Positions 16,776 through 25,048 of a DNA stretch of 64,000 nucleotides are shown in pieces (position 1 is the stretch's first letter; every line of letters begins with the position of its first letter). This DNA is from JAAYUJ01 sp963698165 (GTDB taxonomy: Bacteria > Desulfobacterota > Syntrophobacteria > Syntrophobacterales > Syntrophobacteraceae), in assembly GCA_963698165.1 (NCBI GenBank), contig CAVOPT010000012.1, positions 124,001 through 188,000 of the forward strand, written 5' to 3'. A program made the position numbers and the translations under genes. Below the pieces are notes generated by a model that saw only the letters and a program-made list of their open reading frames with translations, had not been told where the DNA came from and made no database searches.

Positions 16776-18308
16776 GTAACCCTTCAGGGGGTACGTAGTT
16801 TTTTCGTCGGGCACGCACTATTAACGGGACAACTCGAAGGTTTTCGTGTAAGGGAGAATGAAAGATTGAACATGAGGCGAAAAGCGAGTCGAGCTGGAGC
16901 GTGCCAGGATGTCTTTGCAGGATCTTCCACAGGGTTTGCCAATCAGCGAAGAGGACTGGAAACAGACGCCTCCCGCCGTACGGGCTTTGGTCCTGCAACA
17001 ATATGAACTTCTGGTGAAATTGGTCAAGCGCGTGGAGGAACTCGAAGCCAGGCTTGGTCAGAATTCTCAGAACTCGAGCCGCCCTCCATCGTCGGACTCC
17101 CCGTATCAGAGAGATAAGCGAGAACCCAAGGGAACGGGCAAACCCGGTGCAAAGAAGGGCCACAAAGGGCATCAACAGAGGCTTTTGACGCCGACTGAAG
17201 TCATCCCGATACCACCGAAACCATGCGAGTGCGGGTGTCGGGAATTTGGGAACCTGAGAGTATTCTACACCCATCAACATATTGAGCTTCCCGAAATCGA
17301 GATGCAGATCACCCATTTTGCCCTTCAGGAAGGGGAGTGCACGGGTTGCGGAAGGACCTGCAAGGGAGTCGTGCCGCAGGGGTTCCGGGTTGGATACGGG
17401 GTTCGGCTTACCGGACTCATTGGAGAGTTGAGCGCCAGCCAGCGCAGCAGTCGAAGCGCCGTGAAAGAATTCTGTCAGTCGGTGTTGGGTATTGCGATCA
17501 GCTCTGGTGGAATTCAGCGTTGCGTCGACCGTGTTTCCGAAGCGATTCTTCCCTACTATGTGGCAATCGCCGAGAGAGCACGCAGCGCCATGGTCAACTA
17601 CATCGACGAGACCTCCTGGTACCAGCATGGAGTCCTTGCCTGGTTGTGGGTGATGGTGAATCCCTCGGTGGCCTTCTACAGTATCAAGGCCAGCCGGTCG
17701 AAAAAGGCTTTCGAAGAGTTGATCGAGCACTGGGCGGGCATTCTGGTAAGCGATGGCTACGGAGTTTATCGCAAGTGGGTGAATCAAAGACAGACCTGTT
17801 TGGCCCATTTCATCCGCAAAGCCTTGGGGTTTGCCGAGAGAAAAGATCAGGTGGTCGCTCGCTTTGGTGAGCGAGTTGCCTCCGAACTTCGTCGCCTCAT
17901 TCACTGGGCCAATGCGCCTCCGACCCAAGGAGAGATCTCCACATGGTATGCCCGAATGTGTCATCTGATCGCCTCTCACGGGGACCGAAAAGATGAGGTG
18001 GGCCGGCTCGCCAGGCAACTGGACCGGGAGATGGCAAATCTTTGGGTCTTTCTGCTTGAAGACGGCGTCGACCCCACCAACAACCGAGCGGAGAGAGCGC
18101 TTCGCTTTGCCGTCCTGTGGCGCCGAATGATGCAGGGAAGCTTCAACGAAAAGGGGGACCGTTGGGTGGAGAGGGTACTCTCCCTGAGGGAAACCTGCCG
18201 CCTCCGAAGTCTTCCAACATATCCCGTGTTGGTTGAAGCACTCACCTGCTCTTTCCAAAACAAGCCCCCCGATCTCTCATGGATTTAGATGCCCCCCTGA
18301 ACACATAC
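16776..18308 (+). mobile_element. Complete IS66-family insertion sequence (ISBst12-like), 1533 bp
   Basis: The element is bounded by imperfect terminal inverted repeats. The left end is GTAACCCTTCAGGGGG; the right end, read inward, is GTATGTGTTCAGGGGGG. It is flanked by the perfect 8 bp duplication GGTTCGTC. It encodes one transposase and no TnpA/TnpB accessory proteins, as in the ISBst12 subgroup. The intact ends and duplication indicate a fairly recent insertion that has not been rearranged. The target is the non-coding border of a higB remnant. Confidence 0.9.
16909..18288 (+). CDS. IS66-family transposase (single-gene type)
   Basis: 459-residue transposase that would cut and join the IS ends. 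A coiled N-terminus (QQYELLVKLVKRVEELEARL) is followed by the Ser/Pro-rich linker GQNSQNSSRPPSSDSPYQR. A zinc-finger region has Cys in PKPCECGCREFG and GECTGCGRTC. The DDE core shows the first Asp in NYIDETSWYQHGVLAWLWV, the second in GILVSDGYGVYRKW and the Glu in DPTNNRAERALRFAVLWRR. Length and motif order match intact members, and no frame disruption is seen. A start at 16909 is used because no longer in-frame start carries a ribosome site. The gene fills most of the element bounded at 16776 and 18308. Confidence 0.95.
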   Translation: MSLQDLPQGLPISEEDWKQTPPAVRALVLQQYELLVKLVKRVEELEARLGQNSQNSSRPPSSDSPYQRDKREPKGTGKPGAKKGHKGHQQRLLTPTEVIPIPPKPCECGCREFGNLRVFYTHQHIELPEIEMQITHFALQEGECTGCGRTCKGVVPQGFRVGYGVRLTGLIGELSASQRSSRSAVKEFCQSVLGIAISSGGIQRCVDRVSEAILPYYVAIAERARSAMVNYIDETSWYQHGVLAWLWVMVNPSVAFYSIKASRSKKAFEELIEHWAGILVSDGYGVYRKWVNQRQTCLAHFIRKALGFAERKDQVVARFGERVASELRRLIHWANAPPTQGEISTWYARMCHLIASHGDRKDEVGRLARQLDREMANLWVFLLEDGVDPTNNRAERALRFAVLWRRMMQGSFNEKGDRWVERVLSLRETCRLRSLPTYPVLVEALTCSFQNKPPDLSWI

Positions 18309-18316
18309 GGTTCGTC
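18309..18316. repeat. Right target-site duplication of the IS66-type element
   Basis: This is the second copy of GGTTCGTC, identical to 16768-16775. It marks the end of the inserted element. Confidence 0.85.
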
Positions 18317-18414
18317 GTATCAGCTTCCATTTCTTGCTGCCTTTGTTTGGCATTGCCATAATGAGGCACTTTAAAGTATATTTTTATTATATGAACAGAT
18401 TCAGGAGGTCTGGA

Positions 18415-18912
18415 ATGGTCATCGACATAATCGACCATCAGTACGAAGCGACCGCCAAGGACATCAAGGATCTGCTCAGAGCGAAAGGCTTCTCGAATTT
18501 CATTGATATGACTCCCGGTCCTAACATTATCGGCAGGATGGTTAATTCAGTGACCTGCCGTGTGTCGCAGTCTTCCATAAGCTTGCTGCGCTTCTGGGGC
18601 CATGGTTGGGATGGAGCGCAGTGTATTGCTGGCTACAGTGATTGCTTCACGAGTAGAGATCTTGAAAAACTGGCTCCACTCATGCTTTATTTCGCAGACA
18701 ACGCCCTGGTGGAGTTTCATGGTTGCCGAGTGGCTCATGGCGGGGAAGGAGCCAGTTTTATACAATCCCTAGCTGATCTGTGGGGTGTTCGTGTCCGAGC
18801 TAGCACTGTGGAGCAGAAAGACATGGTGGACCGCACAGACTGGATAGGTCCGGTTGTCGAAGCAAGACCCCGAACATGCGGGTTGACGACCGTGCCTCCA
18901 AACGCTTTGTAG
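18415..18912 (+). CDS. Stand-alone DUF4347-like protein with a His/Cys dyad
   Basis: 165-residue protein; the start at 18415 has AGGAGGT five bases upstream. The core LLRFWGHGWDGAQCIAGYSD, then LVEFHGCRVAHGGEGASFI and DLWGVRVRAST, follows the layout of DUF4347. In that domain a His-Gly pair and a Gly-Cys-x-Val-Ala segment flank a helix and precede a strand ending in Ala-Ser-Thr. Candidate dyad residues are His63 and Cys104. Caspase-like clan CD folds show a similar His/Cys order, but that relation is inference. DUF4347 usually occurs at the start of very large secreted proteins; here it is alone with no signal peptide. Base composition is lower in GC than in neighbouring genes, and it directly follows an IS, so recent transfer is likely. 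Confidence 0.55.
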   Translation: MVIDIIDHQYEATAKDIKDLLRAKGFSNFIDMTPGPNIIGRMVNSVTCRVSQSSISLLRFWGHGWDGAQCIAGYSDCFTSRDLEKLAPLMLYFADNALVEFHGCRVAHGGEGASFIQSLADLWGVRVRASTVEQKDMVDRTDWIGPVVEARPRTCGLTTVPPNAL

Positions 18913-19033
18913 CATGTTCAAGATTCCTCGGTCGCAAGGCTATAAGAAATCATCCTAAAAGCGTTCAATCTGCTTCTCTTACCGCACTCGATGCAGCTGT
19001 GCCACAGCAATTCCTGGAAATCACTTGCGGCAG

Positions 19034-19276
19034 ATGGTGCCGGGTATTCGGCCGAAACAGGCGCTGCTTATCACTATTGGCTGAGCCATCGGCGGGCTCA
19101 CCGGCAGCTTATACCGCAATGACTTTGACTTAGCCCTCGCAAGTGTTTTCGGCTCATACTTCCACAGCGATTTCATCGTCTCGGCCATTGATTTGGCAAT
19201 CCTAGGGGCCATCGGCGGTGGAGCGATGTTTCTGCTGCTTGGCCGAACACTCATGAAGGCCTCCAAGGGTCAATAG
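19034..19276 (+). pseudogene. Small glycine-rich membrane protein with one in-frame stop
   Basis: An 81-codon frame reads MVPGIRPKQALLITIG, a TGA stop, then AIGGLTGSLYRNDFDLALA, DFIVSAIDLAILGAIGGGA and MFLLLGRTLMKASKGQ. The glycine-rich helices resemble the small transglycosylase-associated (YeaQ/GlsB-like) membrane proteins. The stop falls where a Trp (TGG) would fit. No upstream ribosome site is clear. I treat it as a relic; the surrounding 18913-19463 holds nothing else recognisable. Confidence 0.4.
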
Positions 19277-19463
19277 GAAATAGGAAATACTCCCCCCGCA
19301 TAGAAAGACTTTAGATCTCTGCACGGATCACATCAATTCCACCACCAGCTTTTCCCGCCGTCTGGCCGGACAAGGACAGTCCTGCCGAGTGGCTAGTCCG
19401 AAAACTCCCTCTCCCCCCAGGGAGTGTTTGGGAATTGGTGTTGACGGGCAGGTTCCGGAGACC

Positions 19464-20630
19464 TCAGGGCTGCGCCGAGCCATCAAAGGCGTAGCTCCAG
19501 CCGGCACCGACGTCGCGCAGGGGGAGAACCCATACGTTCTGTGCGAGTCGATAAGACGACCGGCCGGGATAGACGACCCAAAGGCCGGAGAGTTCCAGAT
19601 CCTCCATGGCGGCCCGCATGGAGCGAGTCAGACGGGGAGCGTCCTCATATTTGCATTCGACGCCCCAGTTCCTGCCACCCCTCTGCCAGAAGAGATCCAG
19701 CTCCGCTCCCGCATGAGTCCGCCAGAAATAGAGATCCTGCTCCTCCTTGTTCAGCTCCCGGCAAACGGCCTCCAGGGCGAACCCCTCCCACGAGGCACCC
19801 AGTTTCGGGTTGGTCTGCAGCTGATCCATCGTTTCCACGGACATGAGGGCATGAAAGATGCCGGAATCCCTCAGATACAGCTTAGGCCTGCGGACGATCC
19901 GCTTACCGAGGTTCACCCCCCAGGGTTGCAGAAGCCGGATCATGAAAGCCCCTTCGAGGATGTCACAGTACTTGCGCACGGTCATATCCGACACACCGAA
20001 GGATCGTCCAATCTCCGAATAATTCAACAGCTGGCCGTGGTAATGGCTGAGCATGGTCCAAAACCGCCTGAGGGTGCGCGCCGGGATGGTGATCCCCAAT
20101 TGGGGAAGGTCTCGCTCGAGAAAGGTCGAAATATACTGACCCCGCCAAAGCAGGCTCCGTTCGTCTGTCTCCGCCAGGCAGGACGGGGGCAGTCCACCCC
20201 GCAGCCACAGGTCGCGGAGCCTGTCAGGTCCGACATCACCCAGACGAAACCCGCCCAGTTGAAAGTACGCAATCCTGCCGGCAAGGGTTTCCGAGCTCTG
20301 CCGGAGAAGGTCCCGGGAGGCACTCCCCAAGATAAGGTATTTCTGCCCCGGCCCGCGGTCGACCAGATAGCGCAACAGGGGAAAGATGTCCGGCATTCTC
20401 TGGATTTCATCGATGACGATCAGCCCTCGCAGATCTTCGAGAGCCAATTGAGACTGCTCCAGCCTGGCGAGATCCCGTGGGTTCTCCAGATCGAAGGAGT
20501 GGTCCGGACCGAAGCACCGCGCCAATGTCGTCTTGCCGCACTGGCGCGGCCCGAGAATTGCCGTCACGGGGAAGGACCCCATCAGTCTGGCAACCGCCTG
20601 GACGTCTTGTGGTCGGTCTATCAAAGTCAT
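19464..20630 (-). CDS. ATPase of the AAA_14/DUF4143 family
   Basis: 388-residue protein. The N-terminal P-loop domain has Walker A GPRQCGKTTLAR near residue 27 and Walker B GLIVIDEIQRMPDIFPLLRY. The segment LILGSASRDLLRQSSETLAG is the sensor region. A winged-helix-like part (LLNYSEIGRSFGVSDMTVRK) and the C-terminal DUF4143 nuclease-like fold (FFWRT-type motif as LYFWRTHAGAELDLFWQRGG, then VECKYED) follow. Proteins of this family are common in accessory regions and their function is unsettled; a DNA-related or toxin-like role is often guessed. It stands alone on the minus strand between relic genes, which fits an accessory gene. Confidence 0.88.
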   Translation of the reverse strand: MTLIDRPQDVQAVARLMGSFPVTAILGPRQCGKTTLARCFGPDHSFDLENPRDLARLEQSQLALEDLRGLIVIDEIQRMPDIFPLLRYLVDRGPGQKYLILGSASRDLLRQSSETLAGRIAYFQLGGFRLGDVGPDRLRDLWLRGGLPPSCLAETDERSLLWRGQYISTFLERDLPQLGITIPARTLRRFWTMLSHYHGQLLNYSEIGRSFGVSDMTVRKYCDILEGAFMIRLLQPWGVNLGKRIVRRPKLYLRDSGIFHALMSVETMDQLQTNPKLGASWEGFALEAVCRELNKEEQDLYFWRTHAGAELDLFWQRGGRNWGVECKYEDAPRLTRSMRAAMEDLELSGLWVVYPGRSSYRLAQNVWVLPLRDVGAGWSYAFDGSAQP

Positions 20631-20828
20631 GCAGACATACTATCGAGGTATCATTGAAAAATCAAAGTCTATATTTGGTTTTTCCTAGTAAAATGCAGCC
20701 AGATGTTCTCACTCACAGGCGCAGTTTGCCCTCAAACCGGGGCAAACACTCTCCTTCAAGTTCTCCGCACGCAAGACAACCTTCGTGAAGACCAATTTGC
20801 ACCGAACTGCCCATTCTTCCCCCAACAC

Positions 20829-21275
20829 ATGTTGGCACACCGTCCTCGATTCATCACTGGGGCGGCAGCCTGGATCACGGTTCTTTCGTTCTTCGGCGGC
20901 ATGCTGCTGATCACCCTAATCGACCTCCTGGTTCCCTCTCACGAGAACCCCCACGAAGCGAGAAGCCTCGAGGGGATCTCCGTCTCCATTCCCATCTACT
21001 TCGCCACCGGAAGCAAGAAGAAGGCCCTTTGGCTTTCCTTCCTCTCGGGGGTTTCGGAGCCGGCGGGGGCTCTCATCGGGTATCTGTTGATTCTGCCGTT
21101 TTCCTCCGCCACCATCTTTGAAATTCTCTTCGCGTCCGTGGCGGGAATCATGGTCTTCATCTCCATGGACGAGATCTTCTCCACCGCTAAGGAATACGGG
21201 GAGGGACATGCCGCGGTTTACAGGCTCATCTCGGGCATGGCCATGATGGCCCTGAGCCTGCTGCTCTTCATGTGA
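20829..21275 (+). pseudogene. zupT: ZIP-type zinc transporter (ZupT-like) relic with internal deletion
   Basis: The visible part reads WITVLSFFGGMLLITLIDLL, VPSHENPHEARS, then directly EGISVSIPIYFATGSKKKAL, FLSGVSEPAGALIGYL and VAGIMVFISMDEIFSTAKEY. In full ZupT proteins (about 260 residues) some 80 residues lie between these first two blocks, including the HNFPEG helix and the start of the second HN(x)PEG helix that bind metal. Both His residues are lost here, and the first helix is missing too. The deletion is in frame, so a 148-residue remnant could still be translated but should not transport metal. The start is a guess. Confidence 0.7.
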
Positions 21276-21303
21276 TGGGAGTGGCGGGCCAGGCTTCGGC
21301 CTG

Positions 21304-22334
21304 TCAGGGCTTGCGAGTCTTTCTGTATTCGGCCAGGATTCCTTTCACTTTCTTGAGTGTCGCCGGGGAGAGCACTTTCTGATCCAGGGAAGCCATGGTT
21401 TTGTCGCTGAAGTCCTTGAACTCCTGGACCTGTGGGCTCGGAGTGATCTTCTTGACCCCTTGCTCAGGATCAGGTGCATGGCTTCGTCGTTGTCCTGTCT
21501 GGTCCTTTCCACAAGGCGTTTGGCGTGCTTGGCGCAGACCTTTTTCATGACTTCCTGCAGTGGGGTCGGGATTTTGGAAAGCACCTTTTTGTCGATGAGA
21601 ATGGCACCACCGATGTAAGCGAGGGGCAAGTCTGTGAGGTATTTGATCTGCGTGTTCCACTGGGTGACGAGTGCATAATAGGGTGCATTGAACACCACAT
21701 CGACGAGATTTGTCTGGAGCGCCATGAGGATATCCGGGGCATTGATGGCAACCGTGGATACTCCTATTCGCTCCATAAGCGCTTGGGACATGGGAGCGTT
21801 CGCCTTTCCCCAGACTTTTTTCCCCTTGATGTCCTTCAGGTTCGAAATGGGGGTCGTGGACATGAAATAGAGAAAGCCGAGCTCCGTCCACCCCAGGATT
21901 TCAAACCCGCGTTCGGAAAACCCCTTCTTCAGATCTCCTTCTATGCTGCCGAGGACATGATCGACCTCCCGTGTGTTGTCGAAAAGGAATGGGACCTGAA
22001 GCGCCCGTAGATCGGAATTGACATCGGTCAGGGCGGGAGCACTAAAGGTTGCGGCATGGATCATGCCTATGCGAACCTTCCTCAAAACGTCTTCTTCATC
22101 ACCCAGCGCAAAGCCCGCAAACATCTTGAACCCGACCTTGCCACCCGTCTCCTTGAGAAGTTCCCCGTTCATCTCGTTAAAAATCTTCATCAGGGTACTG
22201 TTCTCAGGAGCGAGAGTTGCCAGCTTGATTTCATGCTCGGGGGGAGCTGACCAAGCGGCAAACGGCGCGAGCAGAAACAAGAGCAGAAGGGCCACGGCGA
22301 GGGCGATGGTCCTCAGCCCTTTTCCCTTGCCCAC
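21304..22334 (-). CDS. dctP: TRAP transporter substrate-binding protein DctP, one frameshift near the C-terminus
   Basis: Periplasmic solute receptor of a TRAP transporter. A signal peptide (LRTIALAVALLLLFLLAPFA, then AWSA) precedes EIKLATLAPENSTLMKIFNE and GGKVGFKMFAGFALGDEEDV, then FLYFMSTTPISNLKDIKGKK and INAPDILMALQTNLVDVVFN, all typical of DctP. After DNDEAMHLILSK near 21455 the frame is lost. Adding one G to a GGGG run restores GVKKITPSPQVQEFKDFSDK and ALDQ-like ending residues to a stop at 21304. The start is placed at GTG 22334, because longer frames overlap the upstream lipoprotein gene. Partner permease genes dctQ and dctM are 13.5 kb downstream on the same strand. Confidence 0.82.
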
Positions 22335-22428
22335 TTTCCGCCGACCCACCCAAATGAAACTCGAAACGCGGCGATGCTCTGCGTGCCTTAAGCCCTGCCT
22401 AGGCACGCGGCTTCCATTCGATTTTCCG

Positions 22429-23334
22429 CTACAGCGATTCACCAAAGTATTCCTCCGTCTTCTCGAGCAATCGCCTGGCCTTCTCTTTTGCCATGACATT
22501 GCCGAAAGTCATCTCGGGCGGGTCGTCCACGGGTGCGGCGAGGACTTCCTTGAGAGTGCTTTGGAAGAGCTCCCGGTCCTTGGCCCCCCGCGCATAGTAC
22601 TGGGCGTAGAGAACCCTGGCCCCAAGCATTTTTACCGCCCCCAGCGAGTAGGCTCGCTCGAAGTGGCGTTTTGCCCCGGGCAGGTCCCCCCCGATGGCGG
22701 CGGGCTTGGCCGCGAGAAGAACTCCCATCAGGAGGTGGGGACCCCCGGAATAGTAAGACCCGTCGAGCTCCAGGGTTCTCTTGATGGTCGCTTCCAGGGC
22801 GGGCAGATCGGCCATGGCCTCCACGCTGCCGATGTTTCCGCTGATCCAGCCGGCCCAGGCATTGGCGGTCCAGAAGAGGGCCGGGACATCCTTCTTGGTG
22901 AACTGGGACAAAACCGTGTTGAGCTCTTCCAGGCTGCCGGCCGCCGCCTTGGCAAAGTCCGTTTTCTGGGACAAGGCACGGAATCCATAATGCCTGGCTC
23001 TGCGGTAAAGCAGGGATGCCCTCTCGCCTCCATCATCCTCCAGAAAGGATCCAGCGTAGGATGCATAAGCCTGGCATGCGGCAACCAGCAGTTCCCCGTT
23101 TTGCGGATACGCCTCGATGAGCCCGTCCAGAAGCATGAGGTAGGCAGGGGTTCCCTCCTTGACGATGAGGGGATCCGACTGCCTGGCCGCGGCACTGGCC
23201 ACGTCCTTGAGGGTGAGGGCGACGGCGGCCACCCGGGCCGGTTTCGTCGGCGCACATCCCCCTGCCAGGGGAGCGAACCCCACAGAGAAGACGAGAAGAA
23301 TTCTGCTCAGCTTTCTCGTGATTTGGATCATCAT
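22429..23334 (-). CDS. tatT: TRAP-associated TPR lipoprotein (TatT family)
   Basis: 301-residue lipoprotein. After a signal with the lipobox LAGGC the Cys is expected to be acylated. The rest is helical repeat sequence: GTPAYLMLLDGLIEAYPQNG, LLVAACQAYASYAGSFLEDD, ASLLYRRARHYGFRALSQK, and GGPHLLMGVLLAAKPAAIGG near the end. TatT proteins form a trimeric TPR scaffold that binds the TRAP receptor in the periplasm, as described for Treponema Tp0956/Tp0957. The start at 23334 has GGAGG nine bases upstream. The dctP gene follows at once, giving the order tatT-dctP. The permease genes that should come next are displaced. Confidence 0.88.
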   Translation of the reverse strand: MMIQITRKLSRILLVFSVGFAPLAGGCAPTKPARVAAVALTLKDVASAAARQSDPLIVKEGTPAYLMLLDGLIEAYPQNGELLVAACQAYASYAGSFLEDDGGERASLLYRRARHYGFRALSQKTDFAKAAAGSLEELNTVLSQFTKKDVPALFWTANAWAGWISGNIGSVEAMADLPALEATIKRTLELDGSYYSGGPHLLMGVLLAAKPAAIGGDLPGAKRHFERAYSLGAVKMLGARVLYAQYYARGAKDRELFQSTLKEVLAAPVDDPPEMTFGNVMAKEKARRLLEKTEEYFGESL

Positions 23335-23694
23335 TGCCTCGCGCCTCCGGTGCATGTGCCCCTGGTGCTCAGGATCGAACCAGGACTGGGGAAACCAGGA
23401 CAAGTCATGGTCTTTCATAGAATCTGGCGGGGTAGTTGTCAAGAAGGACGAAGGACAGAGTGAACCCGTGAACCCCGCCATGGAGGGCGGGGCCACCGGG
23501 GATGAGGAAGTACGCCGTCCCTCGGTTGACGCCCAAGGACCAAGGACGGTAGCGGCCTTCAACCCGATCATTCCCGATATTTCCTTGTGGCATTGTAAGC
23601 CAGCCTTCCTTAACATCCATGATGACGGGTATTCTCAGGCGAAACGATGGAACCCCGGCGCGGCGACGGCGTGGGCTGAACGGAGGATTGACAG
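23335..23694. other. Intergenic region with paired stems, no gene
   Basis: This 360-base stretch separates divergent tatT and the PLP-enzyme gene. It contains a tight GC hairpin (CCCCGCC at 23473-23479 with GGCGGGG at 23486-23492) and a second possible pairing of CCGTCC (23515-23520) with GGACGG (23544-23549). These could be part of a structured leader of the plus-strand gene. I do not recognise a SAM, cobalamin or glycine riboswitch core. No coding frame is convincing. Confidence 0.35.
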
Positions 23695-24897
23695 ATGAGC
23701 GAAAAGAAAATGCACGAAGCAATGGGAAAATCGACCCGGGCCATTCACCTCGGCGGTTTGAAGGAACCGGTTTTCGGTGAGGTCTCCGTGCCCATCTTTC
23801 AGAGCTCGACTTTTTCCTTCCCCTCGGCCCAAGTCGGCGCGGCCCGATTCGCCGGGGAAGAACCGGGCTACATTTACACGCGGCTCAACAATCCAACGGT
23901 CAACGCCCTGGAGGAAAGCATCGCAGCCATGGAAAACGGGTACGGGGGCATGGCCGCCGCCTCGGGCATGGCGGCCATCAGCACCGTCTTCCTAGCGTTG
24001 CTCGGCCAGGGGGATCACGTGGTTGCGACCGATTCCCTGTATGGAGCCACTCGGCTTCTTCTTGAAAATGAGCTCTCCCGCTATGGCGTGGGTTCCACGT
24101 TCGTGGACACCTCCGACGTCGAGAGCACGCGTCGCGCCATACAGGCGGGGCGAACCAAGATGGTTTTCATCGAAACCCCCACCAACCCCACCATGATCCT
24201 CACGGACATTCGCAAGACCGCGCAGGTCTCCCACGCCGCTGGAGCCACCCTGGTCGTGGACAACACCTTCGCCAGCCCTTACCTGCAGAGGCCCTTGGAG
24301 CTGGGAGCCGATGTCGTGGTGCACAGCCTCACCAAGTACATCAACGGACACAGTGACGTGGTGGGCGGGATGATCGTCGCAGCGGGCGCCGACCAATACA
24401 AGCGGATCAAGCGCACTCTGAATCTCTTCGGGGGCACCATGGACCCCCACCAGGCGTGGCTGATCCTGAGGGGGACCCAAACCCTGCCTCTGCGCCTCGA
24501 AAAGGCTCAAGAGAACGCCCGGCGGCTCGCCGAGTATCTCCAAGGGCATCCGAGGGTCACATGGGTCCGCTATCCCGGCCTCCCGGACCATCCTCAGCAC
24601 GCCCTCGCGCAACGGCAGATGGACGGGCCGGGAGCCATGATCTGCTTCGGGGTGAAGAACGGGCTGGAGGGGGGGATGACCGTCATGAACAGCGTGCAGC
24701 TCATCATTCTGGCCGTGTCCCTCGGAGGCGTCGATTCCCTCATCGAGCACCCCGCGTCCATGACCCACACGTCCATTCCGCAGGAAGAGCGGGAATCGGC
24801 GGGCATCACCGACGATCTCGTCCGTCTCTCCGTAGGGTGTGAGGATTTCGAGGACCTGCGGGACGATCTGGATCAGGCTCTGAACAGGATTTCATAG
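23695..24897 (+). CDS. PLP-dependent methionine gamma-lyase / cystathionine gamma-synthase-like enzyme
   Basis: 400-residue member of the Cys/Met metabolism PLP family. The PLP-binding Lys is residue 214 in VVHSLTKYINGHSDVVGG. Other conserved segments are GYIYTRLNNPTVNALEESIA, MAAASGMAAISTVFLAL, the Asp pocket in LVVDNTFASPYLQRPLELGA, and the C-terminal HPASMTHTSIPQEERESAGI with DDLVRLSVGCEDFEDL. The last two segments are closest to methionine gamma-lyase, which splits methionine to methanethiol, 2-oxobutyrate and ammonia. Cystathionine gamma-synthase and O-acetylhomoserine sulfhydrylase share the fold, so the reaction is not certain. It stands alone on its strand behind a possibly structured leader. 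Confidence 0.9.
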   Translation: MSEKKMHEAMGKSTRAIHLGGLKEPVFGEVSVPIFQSSTFSFPSAQVGAARFAGEEPGYIYTRLNNPTVNALEESIAAMENGYGGMAAASGMAAISTVFLALLGQGDHVVATDSLYGATRLLLENELSRYGVGSTFVDTSDVESTRRAIQAGRTKMVFIETPTNPTMILTDIRKTAQVSHAAGATLVVDNTFASPYLQRPLELGADVVVHSLTKYINGHSDVVGGMIVAAGADQYKRIKRTLNLFGGTMDPHQAWLILRGTQTLPLRLEKAQENARRLAEYLQGHPRVTWVRYPGLPDHPQHALAQRQMDGPGAMICFGVKNGLEGGMTVMNSVQLIILAVSLGGVDSLIEHPASMTHTSIPQEERESAGITDDLVRLSVGCEDFEDLRDDLDQALNRIS

Positions 24898-24900
24898 TAT

Positions 24901-25016
24901 TTCAACGAAACCCTCAGATCCCATGCGGGTCTGCGATCGTCCCCTTCCCCTCACCCCAACCCTCTCCCCCGATCGGGGGCGAGGGAGCTTCAGGGCTTCT
25001 TTTTAGCGATAGAATA
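24901..25016. repeat. Dispersed intergenic repeat, family A, copy 3
   Basis: Bases 24915-24940 are identical over 26 bases to 4461-4486, followed by the same type of CCCTCTCCC/GGGGCGAGGG blocks. It lies between convergent genes and may fold into a hairpin that helps to end both transcripts. Confidence 0.68.
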
Positions 25017-25048
25017 CCGATTGGAAAAACCACCCCAAGGGACCGTGG

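Noticed and set aside
16597..18258. Long open frame (553 codons) on the minus strand inside the IS66-type element
   Set aside because: It lies antisense to the transposase, has no family resemblance and no start context. It is a by-product of codon bias in the real gene.
19082..19084. Selenocysteine at the in-frame TGA of the small membrane protein
   Set aside because: The position is in a hydrophobic helix with no redox context, and no SECIS-like hairpin is seen right after it.
23440..23694. SAM or cobalamin riboswitch before the methionine gamma-lyase-like gene
   Set aside because: The expected conserved cores of those riboswitches are not present, although some stems are.
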